From DAHUYF01 sp963838385 (GTDB lineage Bacteria > Pseudomonadota > Alphaproteobacteria > ATCC43930 > CGMCC-115725), in assembly GCA_963838385.1 (NCBI GenBank), contig CAWIRE010000006.1, forward strand, positions 992,001 through 1,056,000: DNA of 64,000 bases, given 5' to 3'. Positions 1 through 7,600 of this stretch are shown piece after piece; the stretch's first letter is position 1; each line of letters opens with the position of its first letter. Both the position numbers and the translations under genes were made by a program. The notes under the pieces are model-generated. The model was not told the DNA's origin. It was given only the letters and a program-made list of their open reading frames with translations, and did not search any database.

Positions 1-297
1 CTCTCTTGGGTCGGTGGAAACCGGTAGCGCCTTTACTCCGCAGTCGCGCATCCACGCAAAGCGATGTCGCCCATCCGTGAAAGTTACGCCTCGCCCGAAC
101 AGCCCTACATGAGGCATCCACAAACGGCGGTCCGGATGAGCTATGAGCCATCGGCGAATATGCGAACTGGGAGACCCCGGCGGCAGGTAATCATGCTCGT
201 CAAACCTCCACGCCGCATCAAACTTAGCGACATTCACCCAAACGACCCTGTCGCTTCCGGCCCATTGGCGAACCCATCGGACAATCTGAAACGGCAT
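1..297 (-). CDS. Hypothetical protein, C-terminus beyond left edge
   Basis: An open frame of 99 codons starts at ATG 297 and runs off the left edge without a stop. An in-frame stop at 307-309 leaves 297 as the only usable start. There is no clear ribosome binding site. The protein has protein-like composition: VVWVNVAKFDAAW near residue 20, then YLPPGSPSSHIRRW, then FTDGRHRFAWMRDCGVKALP near residues 76-95. The GRHRFAWMRD-G-xALPV pattern recalls a family labelled plasmid fertility inhibition factor and, more loosely, ParB-type proteins. That link is from memory and weak. The base composition is visibly less GC-rich than the genes to the right, so it may be a transferred gene. It is divergent from the CoA-transferase at 371. 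Confidence 0.6.
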   Translation of the reverse strand, partial: MPFQIVRWVRQWAGSDRVVWVNVAKFDAAWRFDEHDYLPPGSPSSHIRRWLIAHPDRRLWMPHVGLFGRGVTFTDGRHRFAWMRDCGVKALPVSTDPRE

Positions 298-370
298 AAG
301 GCGGCGTTAGCTTGTGGCATTTGCTACATAGGATCGGGCTAGCACCTTTTCGCAACAGGAACAAGCACCC

Positions 371-1588
371 ATGACTGATACCGTCTCTCCCGGCGCGCTC
401 GCCGGTCTCAAGGTGATCGATCTGAGCCGCGTGCTGGGCGGGCCCTATTGCACGCAGATGCTCGGCGATCACGGCGCCGAGGTGATCAAGGTCGAGCCGC
501 CGCAGGGCGACGAGACGCGGAGCTGGGGCCCGCCCTTCCAGGGCGACGCCGCCTCCTATTTCATCGGCGTCAACCGCAACAAGCGCGGCATCGCGCTCGA
601 CCTCTCCCGGCCCGAGGGGCGCGAGGTGCTGTTCCGGCTGCTCGCGGACGCCGACGTGCTGGTGGAGAATTTCAAGACCGGCACGCTGGAGCGCTGGGGC
701 ATGGGCTACGAGGCGGTGCTGAACCGGAAATTCCCGCGCCTCGTCCACTGCCGCGTCTCGGGCTTCGGCGCCGACGGTCCGCTCGGGGGATATCCCGGCT
801 ATGACGCGGCGATCCAGGGCATGGCCGGGCTGATGAGCCTCAACGGCGAGGCCGAGGGCGAGCCGCTGCGCGTGGGATTGCCGGTGGTCGACCTCGCCAC
901 CGGCCTCAACGCCGCGCTCGCCATCATGATGGCGCTGCAGGAGCGGGCACGCTCGGGCAAGGGGCAGTTCGTCGAGGCGACGCTCTACGACTGCGCCGTG
1001 GCCCTCCTCCACCCCTACGCCGCCAACTGGTTCCTCTCGGGCAAGCCGCCGCGGCGCACCGGCAACGCGCATCCCAACGTCGCGCCCTATGACCAGTTCC
1101 ACACCAAGACCAAGCGCATCTTCCTCGCCATCGGCAACAACCGGCAATATGCGCGCTTCTGCGCCGAGATCGGCCGGCCGGAGCTCGCCGAGGATGCGCG
1201 CTTTCGCGACAACAAGGACCGCGTCACCAACCGCGCCGCCTTGCGCGCCGAGCTCGAAGGCGCGATGGCGGCGATCGACGGCGAGGCGCTCACCGCGCGC
1301 CTCCTCGATCGCGGCGTGCCCTGCGGCCTGGTGCAGGAGCTGCCCGACGTGCTCACCCATCCCCACACCCGCCACCGCAACATGATCTACGAGCAGGGCG
1401 AATATCGCGGCGTCGGCGCGCCACTGAAGCTGTCGCGCACGCCGCCGGGGCTGCGCCGCACGCCGCCGCGCTTCGGCGAGGCCAATCGCGCGGTGCTGCA
1501 GGAGGCGGGCTACAGCGAGGCCGAGATCGACCGGCTGATCCAATCGGGCGTCGTCGCCGTGACGATGCAGAAGGCGGCGCAGGATTGA
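371..1588 (+). CDS. CaiB/BaiF family III CoA-transferase
   Basis: A 405-residue protein of the family III CoA-transferases, which move CoA between carboxylic acids through an aspartyl-CoA intermediate, in the cytosol. The N-terminus has the family opening LAGLKVIDLSRVLGGPYCTQ, followed by GAEVIKVEPPQGDETR, NKRGIALDL and VLVENFKTGTLERWG. The aspartate in the PVVDLATG segment (about residue 173) sits where the catalytic Asp of formyl-CoA transferase lies. Length is normal for the family. The start ATG 371 is preceded by AGGAA about 11 bases upstream. The thioesterase begins within 6 bases of its stop, so the two are probably co-transcribed. The substrate cannot be read from the sequence; a second member lies at 36148. 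Confidence 0.93.
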   Translation: MTDTVSPGALAGLKVIDLSRVLGGPYCTQMLGDHGAEVIKVEPPQGDETRSWGPPFQGDAASYFIGVNRNKRGIALDLSRPEGREVLFRLLADADVLVENFKTGTLERWGMGYEAVLNRKFPRLVHCRVSGFGADGPLGGYPGYDAAIQGMAGLMSLNGEAEGEPLRVGLPVVDLATGLNAALAIMMALQERARSGKGQFVEATLYDCAVALLHPYAANWFLSGKPPRRTGNAHPNVAPYDQFHTKTKRIFLAIGNNRQYARFCAEIGRPELAEDARFRDNKDRVTNRAALRAELEGAMAAIDGEALTARLLDRGVPCGLVQELPDVLTHPHTRHRNMIYEQGEYRGVGAPLKLSRTPPGLRRTPPRFGEANRAVLQEAGYSEAEIDRLIQSGVVAVTMQKAAQD

Positions 1589-1593
1589 GCGCC

Positions 1594-2037
1594 ATGACCG
1601 CAAGCGATCGCGCCCTGCCGCCGGCCACGGCGCGCAGCTCCTATGCGCTCTGGGCCAGCGACACGCTGCGCTATGGCGACACCGACCGGCAGGGCCATGT
1701 CAACAACGCGGTCTTCGCCACCTTCTGCGAGACCGGCCGCGTCAGCTTCCTCTATGACGAGGCGCTCGACCTGCGCGGGCCCGCCGCCAATTTCGTCATC
1801 GCCCGGCTCGAGCTCGACTACCGCGCCGAGCTCTTCTATCCCGGCATCGTCGATATCGGCACGCGCGTGCTGTCGATCGGCCGCAGCTCCTTCCGCTTGG
1901 GCCAGGGTGTGTTCAGCGGCGCGGTCTGCGCCGCCACCGCCGAATGCATCATGGTGCTGGTCGACGACGCCACCCGCAAATCCCAGCCGCTGACGCCGCA
2001 GCTCCGGTCCTGGCTCGAGGCGCGGCTGGCGCGCTGA
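1594..2037 (+). CDS. Hotdog-fold acyl-CoA thioesterase (4HBT type)
   Basis: A 147-residue hotdog-fold protein likely to hydrolyse acyl-CoA thioesters. The diagnostic segment YGDTDRQGHVNNAVFATFCE (about residues 26-45) matches the 4-hydroxybenzoyl-CoA thioesterase pattern, in which the aspartate near the start and the HVNN turn form the active site. The rest (LDYRAELFYPGIVDIGTRV) fits the central strands. I chose ATG 1594; a TTG at 1585, overlapping the stop of the CoA-transferase, would add three residues. The two genes look translationally linked, so the thioesterase may release acid from the same CoA ester. The substrate is unknown. Confidence 0.85.
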   Translation: MTASDRALPPATARSSYALWASDTLRYGDTDRQGHVNNAVFATFCETGRVSFLYDEALDLRGPAANFVIARLELDYRAELFYPGIVDIGTRVLSIGRSSFRLGQGVFSGAVCAATAECIMVLVDDATRKSQPLTPQLRSWLEARLAR

Positions 2038-2054
2038 TCGGTCCCGGGAGCCTC

Positions 2055-2477
2055 CTAGAAGCGCTCGAGGATCGATCGCAAGAACCGTCCGATCGCGGCG
2101 ATCTCGCGCTCGTCGAAGTCGTCGGTGAGCCGGGCATTGAGACGGGCAAGGATCGGCCGCGCCGCCGCGGCCTTGGCGAGCCCCTTGGCCGTCGCGGTCA
2201 GGTGAGCCGCCCTTCCGTCTTCGTCGGAAGGCTGGCGCCGAACCAGGCCGGCCGCTGCCATGCGATCGACGAGCGCGGTGGTCGCCGATTTGTTGATGCC
2301 GAGCGCCTCGCTCACCTCCTTGAGCAGGGCGCCGGGGTTTCGCTCGAGGATGAACAGCACGCCGAGCTGCGTCGTGGTGATGCCAAGCGCCTCGCCGAAG
2401 GCGGCGTCCGTGCTTTTGAGCAGGCGATGCTGCGCCAGCGACATCAGGTGGATGAGGCGGGGAGGCCGTGGCGACAT
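2055..2477 (-). CDS. MarR family transcriptional regulator
   Basis: A 140-residue winged-helix regulator of the MarR family, which bind short dyads as dimers and usually repress until a small aromatic or lipophilic ligand binds. The recognition helix region LLKEVSEALGINKSATTALV and the wing GLVRRQPSDEDGRAAHLTAT (the DxR wing tip) are clear. It follows the thioesterase gene by 14 bases on the same strand, so the regulator is the second gene of its own operon. A perfect dyad upstream of the thioesterase is the likely operator. It ends 17 bases from the convergent gene stop at 2037. Confidence 0.92.
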   Translation of the reverse strand: MSPRPPRLIHLMSLAQHRLLKSTDAAFGEALGITTTQLGVLFILERNPGALLKEVSEALGINKSATTALVDRMAAAGLVRRQPSDEDGRAAHLTATAKGLAKAAAARPILARLNARLTDDFDEREIAAIGRFLRSILERF

Positions 2478-2491
2478 GGCAGGAAAGCCCG

Positions 2492-2947
2492 CTACTGAAC
2501 GACGCCCTGACGATCGAACAGCGCCATCAGCGTGCCGGTCATCGTGGCGACAAGCCGTTCTTCGGCGCCAGCGGCCAGCGCGAGCGCCTGTGCTTCGCAG
2601 ACCGTGAGCGTCCGGCCGGGCTTGACGACGCGGGCACGGAACAGAAACCGGTCGCCCTTGGCAGGCGCCAGAAGGTTGGTCTTGAACTCCACGGTGAGCA
2701 CGGCCGCCTCGGCCGGCATGAGGGAGAAGGCGGCGTACCCGCAGGCGCTGTCGAGCGCCGTGGTGACGATGCCGGCATGCAGGAAGCCGTGCTGCTGCGT
2801 GTAGGCGGGATCGTGCGACATCGTCAGCTCGATCTCGCCCGGTTCCAACCGCACGATGTCGATGCCGAGGGTCTGCATCACCCGCTGCCGTGCAAAGCTG
2901 GCTCGCACCTGATGCTGAAAATCGGGGTTCTGCGGCTGGAAGGACAT
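2492..2947 (-). CDS. PaaI-type hotdog thioesterase
   Basis: A 151-residue hotdog-fold thioesterase of the PaaI group, which hydrolyse acyl- or aryl-CoA esters. The segment QQHGFLHAGIVTTALDSACGYA (residues about 52-73) has the HGG-like turn followed by the helix with the conserved aspartate, and VEFKTNLLAPAKGDRFLFRARV matches the family's later strands. It is the first gene of an operon with the marR gene, and its start lies 31 bases from a perfect dyad. This suggests MarR control by an acyl or aryl compound that the enzyme also acts on. That last point is inference. Confidence 0.88.
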   Translation of the reverse strand: MSFQPQNPDFQHQVRASFARQRVMQTLGIDIVRLEPGEIELTMSHDPAYTQQHGFLHAGIVTTALDSACGYAAFSLMPAEAAVLTVEFKTNLLAPAKGDRFLFRARVVKPGRTLTVCEAQALALAAGAEERLVATMTGTLMALFDRQGVVQ

Positions 2948-2978
2948 TCGCGCTCCCGCGGTCGTTGTTTAGGCGGAC

Positions 2979-2996
2979 TAGTTCACGTGTGAACTA
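2979..2996. promoter_or_regulatory. Perfect dyad, probable MarR operator
   Basis: TAGTTCAC-GT-GTGAACTA forms a perfect inverted repeat of 8-base arms around a 2-base centre. It overlaps a TATAGT-like -10 element for the minus-strand thioesterase-marR operon (2993-2998). MarR-family operators typically have this size and TTCA/TGAA character. The former dehydrogenase gene to the right starts only 11 bases away, so the site may once have controlled both directions. Confidence 0.6.
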
Positions 2997-3006
2997 TATC
3001 GTAGGA

Positions 3007-3189
3007 ATGTCCGCCCCTGCGATCAAGGGCGTCGAGCGGCGCGGCCCGGATTCAGCGACCTTCGCGCGCCCGGCTCGTCAGATCGTCGATAATGTCGTGG
3101 CGCCCGGCGTTGTCGCGACCGACATGTCGAGCTTCACCCGCTGGATCACCGGCGACACGCTGCGCGTCGCTGGCGGCTCCAAGCTCTGA
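3007..3189 (+). pseudogene. Short-chain dehydrogenase remnant with internal deletion
   Basis: A 60-codon open frame has an N-terminal piece (MSAPAIKG) and then the end of a short-chain dehydrogenase/reductase. VVAPGVVATDMSSF corresponds to the stretch after the catalytic Tyr-Lys, and ITGDTLRVAGGSKL is the family C-terminus. In a complete SDR about 45 residues separate these two pieces, and the Rossmann fold and the catalytic S-Y-K residues should precede them; all are missing. The gene looks collapsed to its two ends. It is divergent from the thioesterase-marR operon and once probably shared its operator. Confidence 0.65.
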
Positions 3190-3236
3190 GCTTCGTGTGG
3201 AGCGCGTATCGAATAGATCGAACCGTCTTCCTCGTT

Positions 3237-3306
3237 TTCCCCGCGAAAGCGGGGAACCAGGGCGAGCGGCGGGCAGGTTGCTCCTGGGCCCCCGCTTCCG
3301 CGGGGG
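3237..3306. repeat. Palindromic GC-rich intergenic repeat
   Basis: Two small perfect palindromes lie close together: TTCCCCGC-GAAA-GCGGGGAA at 3237-3256 and CCCCCGC-TTCC-GCGGGGG at 3289-3306. Outer segments CCAGGG and CCTGGG also pair. This resembles the dispersed CCCCGCGAAAGCGGGG extragenic elements common in alphaproteobacterial genomes. It sits next to the SDR remnant in a stretch with no large gene. Whether it is repeated elsewhere in the genome cannot be seen here. Confidence 0.55.
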
Positions 3307-3375
3307 CGGCGGAGATGGTTCGAAGCTCATCGCTTCCGTCGCTCTTTTGCTTTGCTCGCGGCTTCAGCCCGGCGC

Positions 3376-3492
3376 TCAGTCGGACCGCGGCTTTTTCCAC
3401 GCCGCCGGCCAGTATTTTCTGATCGATCGGCCGATCGACCAGCCGATGGCGCCCAGCGCCGCGGATGAGACGATGACCCAAAGGACGTGCAT
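3376..3492 (-). CDS. Possible 38-residue membrane protein
   Basis: A 38-codon frame starts at ATG 3492, six bases after a purine-rich GGGGGGAAG ribosome binding site. It encodes one hydrophobic segment (VLWVIVSSAALGAIGWSIG, about residues 3-21) followed by a positively charged tail (GRSIRKYWPAAWKKPRSD), the layout of a small single-pass membrane protein with the C-terminus inside. No family is recognised. It is supported only by composition and ribosome binding site; it could be chance in high-GC DNA. Confidence 0.35.
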   Translation of the reverse strand: MHVLWVIVSSAALGAIGWSIGRSIRKYWPAAWKKPRSD

Positions 3493-3642
3493 TCGCTGGC
3501 TTCCCCCCGCGAGAGGCGCGCTCCGCTTCGCTGTTGCCCAGTGTAGTAGACGGGCCCGGGCGCGCGCGAGCGGCGCCCTGGTCATGCGCGGGATGTCGGG
3601 CTAGAAGGCGCCGCTCCCCGAAACCCCTCGACCGTGCCCAGC

Positions 3643-4543
3643 ATGTCCATCGCAGCCGATCTCGATCCTGGCCATCTGACGCGCGCCGCCGATCTGCTGT
3701 GGATCTGGGCCGCGTCGTTCCTGCCGCATCTGGTCACCGCGCTGGCCATCCTGGTCGGCGGCGCGCTGGTCGCGGGCTGGGCGCAGCGGGTCCTGTCCCG
3801 ATCCCTGGCACGCGCGGCGCATATCGACGCCACGGTCAAGCCGTTCCTCGCCGCCATACTGCGCTACGCGGTGCTCATCCTGGTGATCGTCGCGGCGCTG
3901 GCGCAGCTCGGCGTGCAGACCACCTCGCTCCTGGCGGTGCTCGGCGCGGCCGGCCTCGCCATCGGCCTCGCCCTGCAGGCCACGCTGTCGAATATCGCCG
4001 CCGGGCTGATGCTGTTGTGGCTGCGGCCGTTCCATGTCGACGATTTCATCGAGGTGCCGTCGGTCACCGGCGTGGCCGGCAAGGTCAGGGAGATCGGCCT
4101 CTTCGTCTGCCGGCTCGAAACCTTCGACGGCCTGTTCCTGCTCGTGCCGAATTCCTCGCTGTGGAATGCGCCGCTCAAGAACCACACGCGCACTTCCGGC
4201 CGCATCGTCAGCGTCACCATCACCGTGCCGGCCACCGCCGACATCGAACGCGCGCGCCGGGCGCTGCTCGAGCTGGCCGCGAAGGAGCCCGGCATCCTCA
4301 AGGCGCCGGAGCCGGTGGCCTTCATCGACAATTTCACCGGCGGGAGTATCGTCGCTGAACCTTATCTGCTGGACCTCGCCGGACGGCGCCGCTCCGGTGC
4401 AGCGGACGATCATCGAGAACGTCCGCGGCGCGCTCGCGGCGCTCGGCCCGGAATTCGCGCCCGCGACGGTGACGCGCACCGTCCCGCCCGACACCGATCC
4501 TTCGCGGCTGATGCCGCCGCTCCCTAAGGGACGAGATTCCTGA
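3643..4543 (+). pseudogene. MscS-family mechanosensitive channel, frameshifted
   Basis: A small-conductance mechanosensitive channel, which opens on membrane tension to release solutes during osmotic downshock. Residues 1-235 read in one frame: membrane segments at about 20-45, 75-95 and 97-120, the pore-lining helix LAVLGAAGLAIGLALQATLS, then the beta domain with FIEVPSVTGVAGKVREIGL and VPNSSLWNAPLKNHT. After about 4345 the family match continues one base over (LNLICWTSPDGAAPVQRTII, then VRGALAAL) to the stop at 4543. One extra base near GGGAGTATCGTCG explains it. The protein would be about 300 residues, a normal short MscS. ATG 3643 was preferred to GTG 3634. The 3' end overlaps the convergent hydrolase by 20 bases. 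The shift may be an assembly error. Confidence 0.8.
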
Positions 4544-5197
4544 GCCAGTCCGCGATCTTGTCCTGGATGGCCGCGTAGACGGCATCCTGCGGCGCTCCGC
4601 CGCGCTTCGGCACCTTGAAGGAGTGGTCGCCCTTGGGCACCACGTAGAGTTCCGCCGAGGGGAGAGCTGCGACGACGGCGCGCAGCTCGTCGGCGGTGCC
4701 GAAGCTGTCGCGCTCGCCCTGCACGAAGAGCATCGGCGCGGCGATCCGCGGCAGATGCCGGCTGCGTTGCTGCTGCGGCTTGCCCGGCGGATGGAGCGGA
4801 TAGCCCAGCAGCACGACACCGGCGAGATCGGCGGCGCCGGCGGCGACCTGGGAGGCGATGCGGCCGCCCATCGACTTGCCGCCGATCGCCAGCGCCTTGC
4901 CCCGCCGCTTCCGGCGCACGCCGTCGATCACCGCGCGATAGCAGGCTTCCAGCCGCTCGTTGCGATCGGGGATGCGCCGCCCCTGCTCCATGTACGAGGA
5001 AATCGAACGTCGACGACATCGATGCCGCGCGCCGCCAGGGCTACGGCAAAGCCGACCATGAAATCGCTGCCCTGGCCGGCGCCGGCGCCGTGGCCCAGGA
5101 TCAGCGTGATCCCGGCGCGCTCGCGCACCGACGCGGCATAGGCGATCGCCGGGACCGTCTCGCCGCCGTCGATCGGCAGTCGGAACGGCTCAGGCAT
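4524..5197 (-). pseudogene. Alpha/beta hydrolase (KANSL3/Tex30-like), frameshifted
   Basis: A dienelactone-hydrolase-like alpha/beta hydrolase of about 220 residues. The first part (ATG 5197: MPEPFRLPIDGGETVPAIAY, then LILGHGAGAGQGSDFMVGFA) has the oxyanion HGAG loop. The second part, in a different frame, has YMEQGRRIPDRNERLEACYR, the nucleophile elbow GGKSMGGRIAS with the serine, and the late acid and His region (QGERDSFG, then KGDHSF). The join falls near 4994-4999, at a TTTCCTCGTAC stretch where one base seems missing or two added. It is the third gene of the dinB operon, and its start overlaps the end of the DUF763 gene by 8 bases, so it is probably co-translated. Its role beside DNA-repair genes is unknown. 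Confidence 0.75.
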
Positions 5198-6443
5198 CCT
5201 TGGCCGCCGCCGGCGGCGGCTCCAGGCCGAAGACGCTGCGGCCGCCATAGTCGTGCGATCGCCGGCGCTCCTCGGCGATGAGCGCCTCGACCGACGGTCC
5301 CGAGGCCTGCCGCTCGAGGCGGCGCGCCTGCTCGTCCAGGCGCCGGATCGCCGCCAGCGCCTCGGCCTGCCCGAGCCTCGCCTTGCGCACCGCGCGCTTC
5401 AGCACCTCGATGGTGCGATCGTAGACCCGGAGCGGCACGGGATAGGGATGGCGGTCCTTGCCGCCATGGGCGAGCGAGAAGCGCGCGGGATCGCTGAAGC
5501 GACAGGGCGCGCCATGCACGATCTCGGCCACCATGGCGAGCGCGCGGACGGTGCGCGCGCCGACGCCGGGCACGAGCAGCAGCTCGGCGAAATCGGCCGG
5601 ACCGCATTCGGCGGCGGCGGCCAGCGTGCCGTGCAGGCGCCGCGCGATGATGTCCTCGGCTCTGACGTCGTGATGCTCGGGCATCACCAGATGCGGCAGC
5701 ACCGGCTGCGCCTGCGGCGGCGTTGCGCTGGCGCGCCCCTCCAGCCGGGCGAGCTGGCGCGCGATGCCGTCCGGCCCGAGCGTGGCGAGAAGGTCGAGCT
5801 GCCCCAGCCGCGAGGCCTCGGCGCGCCGGTCGGCGAGGTTGACGATCATCCCCTGCCCGATGCCGTCGATCGCCGCATGCGGCGCGTCGACGAAGCTCCG
5901 CAGCCCCTCCGAGAGCCAGTGATAGCGCCGCGCCTGGCGGCGATCGCCGTTCATGCCCTGCTGGACCACGACCCAGTGTCCGTCATCGGTGACGATGAAG
6001 CCGTGGAGATAGAGATCGAAGCCGTCCTGCAGCGCGGCGCTGTCGACCTTGGCGACCAGCCGGCTGGCCTTGGCCAACGACGCGCCGTCGAGCCCGACGC
6101 GCTCGCCGATCGCGACCAGCTCCTGCGGCGTCTGCCGCGAATGCCGGCCGCGCCCGCCGCAGACATGGATGCCGAGCTCGCCGGCGAGCGGCGCGAGGCC
6201 GCGCTTCAGCGCGCCGAGCACGCTGGTGGTGATGCCCGACGAATGCCAGTCCATCCCCATCACCGCGCCGAAGGACTGGAACCAGAAGGGATGGGCGAGC
6301 CGGCGCAGCAGCTCGTCGCGGCCATAGTCGTGGACGATGGCCTCGGCGATCACCGCCCCCAGCCGCGTCATGCGCTCGGCCAGCCATTTGGGCACGCGGC
6401 CGCCATGGAGCGGCAGGTCGGCGCTGCCGGCGCGCCGTGCCAT
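5190..6443 (-). CDS. DUF763 domain protein with helix-hairpin-helix motif
   Basis: A 417-residue member of the DUF763 family (found in archaea and bacteria, function not established). The opening segment LPLHGGRVPKWLAERMTRLG and the core GLDGASLAKASRLVAKVDSA and WVVVQQGMNGDRRQARRYHW are family-like. Residues about 300-320 (LLLVPGVGARTVRALAMVAE) form a good helix-hairpin-helix, which suggests DNA binding. The start is ATG 6443, overlapping the dinB stop (TGATG), so translation is coupled to the SOS polymerase. The gene lies in a LexA-controlled operon. I infer a role in DNA repair or damage signalling; the sequence does not show what reaction it performs. Confidence 0.88.
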   Translation of the reverse strand: MARRAGSADLPLHGGRVPKWLAERMTRLGAVIAEAIVHDYGRDELLRRLAHPFWFQSFGAVMGMDWHSSGITTSVLGALKRGLAPLAGELGIHVCGGRGRHSRQTPQELVAIGERVGLDGASLAKASRLVAKVDSAALQDGFDLYLHGFIVTDDGHWVVVQQGMNGDRRQARRYHWLSEGLRSFVDAPHAAIDGIGQGMIVNLADRRAEASRLGQLDLLATLGPDGIARQLARLEGRASATPPQAQPVLPHLVMPEHHDVRAEDIIARRLHGTLAAAAECGPADFAELLLVPGVGARTVRALAMVAEIVHGAPCRFSDPARFSLAHGGKDRHPYPVPLRVYDRTIEVLKRAVRKARLGQAEALAAIRRLDEQARRLERQASGPSVEALIAEERRRSHDYGGRSVFGLEPPPAAAKDA

Positions 6444-7553
6444 CAGCGCCCGCCTGCCGCCGCTTCCGCCGCCGGCGCCTCGGCGGCAAAGAGCGGCAGC
6501 TCGTCGGCGACGCGGGCGGCCGCCGCCTCGAAATTGGCGACGCTGACGCCCAGCAGGCGGATGCCCTTGGCCGCCGGGAGCAGCGTGCGCACCAGCTCGA
6601 GGCTCGCCTGGCGCAGGAGCTCGCGGCGCGCGATCGCGGCGGCGAAGCTGCGGCTGCGGGTCACCTGGCGGAAATCGGCGTACTTCACCTTCACCGTCAC
6701 GGTGCGGCCGAAGGCCTGCGCCTTGTCGCACCACGCCCAGACCTCGTCGGCCATCGCCTGGACGCCGGCCTCGATATCGGCATCCTCGGTCAGGTCGCGC
6801 GCGAAGGTGGTCTCGGAGCCGGAGGATTTCCGCGGCCGGTCGGCGACCACCGGGCGGTCGTCCTCGCCCTTGCGCGATGCCGAGGAACCAGCCGGCCGAT
6901 TTGCCGAAATGCTGCTGCAGGAAGGCGAGCGGCCGGGCGCGCAGATCGGCGCCGGTCTCGATGCCGAGGCGCCGCATCTTCGCGGCCGTGACCGGCCCGA
7001 CGCCGTGGAACTTGCCGATCGGCAGCGCCGCGATGAAGGCCGGCCCCATCTCCGGCGTGATGACGAACTGCCCGTTCGGCTTGCGCTCGCCCGATGCCAG
7101 CTTGGCGAGGAACTTGTTGTAGGAGATGCCGGCCGAGGCGGTGAGCCCTGTCGCCGCGAGAATGCGCGCGCGGATCTCCTTGGCGGTCGCCGAGGCGGTC
7201 GGCAGGCCGCGGCGGTTTTCCGACACGTCGAGATAGGCCTCGTCCAGCGACAGCGGCTCGACCAGCGCCGTGTACTCGGCGAAGATCGCCTGGATCTGGC
7301 GCGAGATGGCGCGATAGAGGTCGAAGCGGGGCGCCACGAAGACGAGCTCCGGGCAGAGCCGCATCGCCGTGGTCGAGGGCATCGCCGAGCGGATGCCGAA
7401 GGTCCGCGCCTCGTAGCTGGCGGCGGCAACCACCCCCCGCTTGGCGCCATGACCGACCGCCACCGGCCGGCCCCGCAGCTCGGGATTGTCGCGCTGCTCG
7501 ACCGACGCATAGAAGGCGTCCATGTCGACATGGATGATCTTGCGCGTCGGCAT
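6443..7553 (-). pseudogene. dinB: DNA polymerase IV (DinB), frameshifted
   Basis: A Y-family translesion polymerase. The first 220 residues are clean: IIHVDMDAFYASVEQRDNP carries the first metal-binding acidic residue, PLSLDEAYLDVSENR the catalytic D-E pair, and GVGPVTAAKMRRLGIETGAD the helix-hairpin-helix. Near 6877 the frame shifts by one extra C (GCGCAAG where GCGAAG is expected). The other frame continues with KGEDDRPVVADRPRKSSGSE and the little-finger domain to the stop at 6443. Joined length is about 370 residues, usual for DinB. The start is taken as ATG 7553 (MPTRK); ATG 7562 is also possible. A TTGTATAG -10-like element lies so close that the transcript may be nearly leaderless. A perfect LexA box is 24 bases upstream. 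An assembly error is as likely as true loss. Confidence 0.85.
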
Positions 7554-7576
7554 GGCTGCCATCTATACAACGATCG

Positions 7577-7591
7577 GAACAGAAAGAGAAC
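7577..7591. promoter_or_regulatory. LexA (SOS) box between dinB and alkB-like gene
   Basis: GAAC-AGAAAGA-GAAC is an exact match to the alphaproteobacterial LexA operator GAAC-N7-GAAC (read on the other strand, GTTC-N7-GTTC). It lies just upstream of the dinB start at 7553 and only 9 bases from the GTG start of the divergent alkB-like remnant at 7601. It should place the dinB-DUF763-hydrolase operon, and formerly the alkB-like gene, under SOS control. Confidence 0.85.
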
Positions 7592-7600
7592 GCATCAGAA

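Noticed and set aside
64..342. Plus-strand frame of 92 codons
   Set aside because: It lies opposite the edge-truncated minus-strand gene, which has the better protein pattern.
224..1603. Long minus-strand open frame opposite the CoA-transferase
   Set aside because: Its protein is rich in A, R, G and H without domain pattern, as expected of antisense frames in high-GC genes; the plus-strand CoA-transferase is clear.
6443..7553. DinB as an intact polymerase fused to DUF763
   Set aside because: One continuous frame spans both genes, but its middle part (about 6450-6870) is meaningless, and the polymerase continues in the neighbouring frame.
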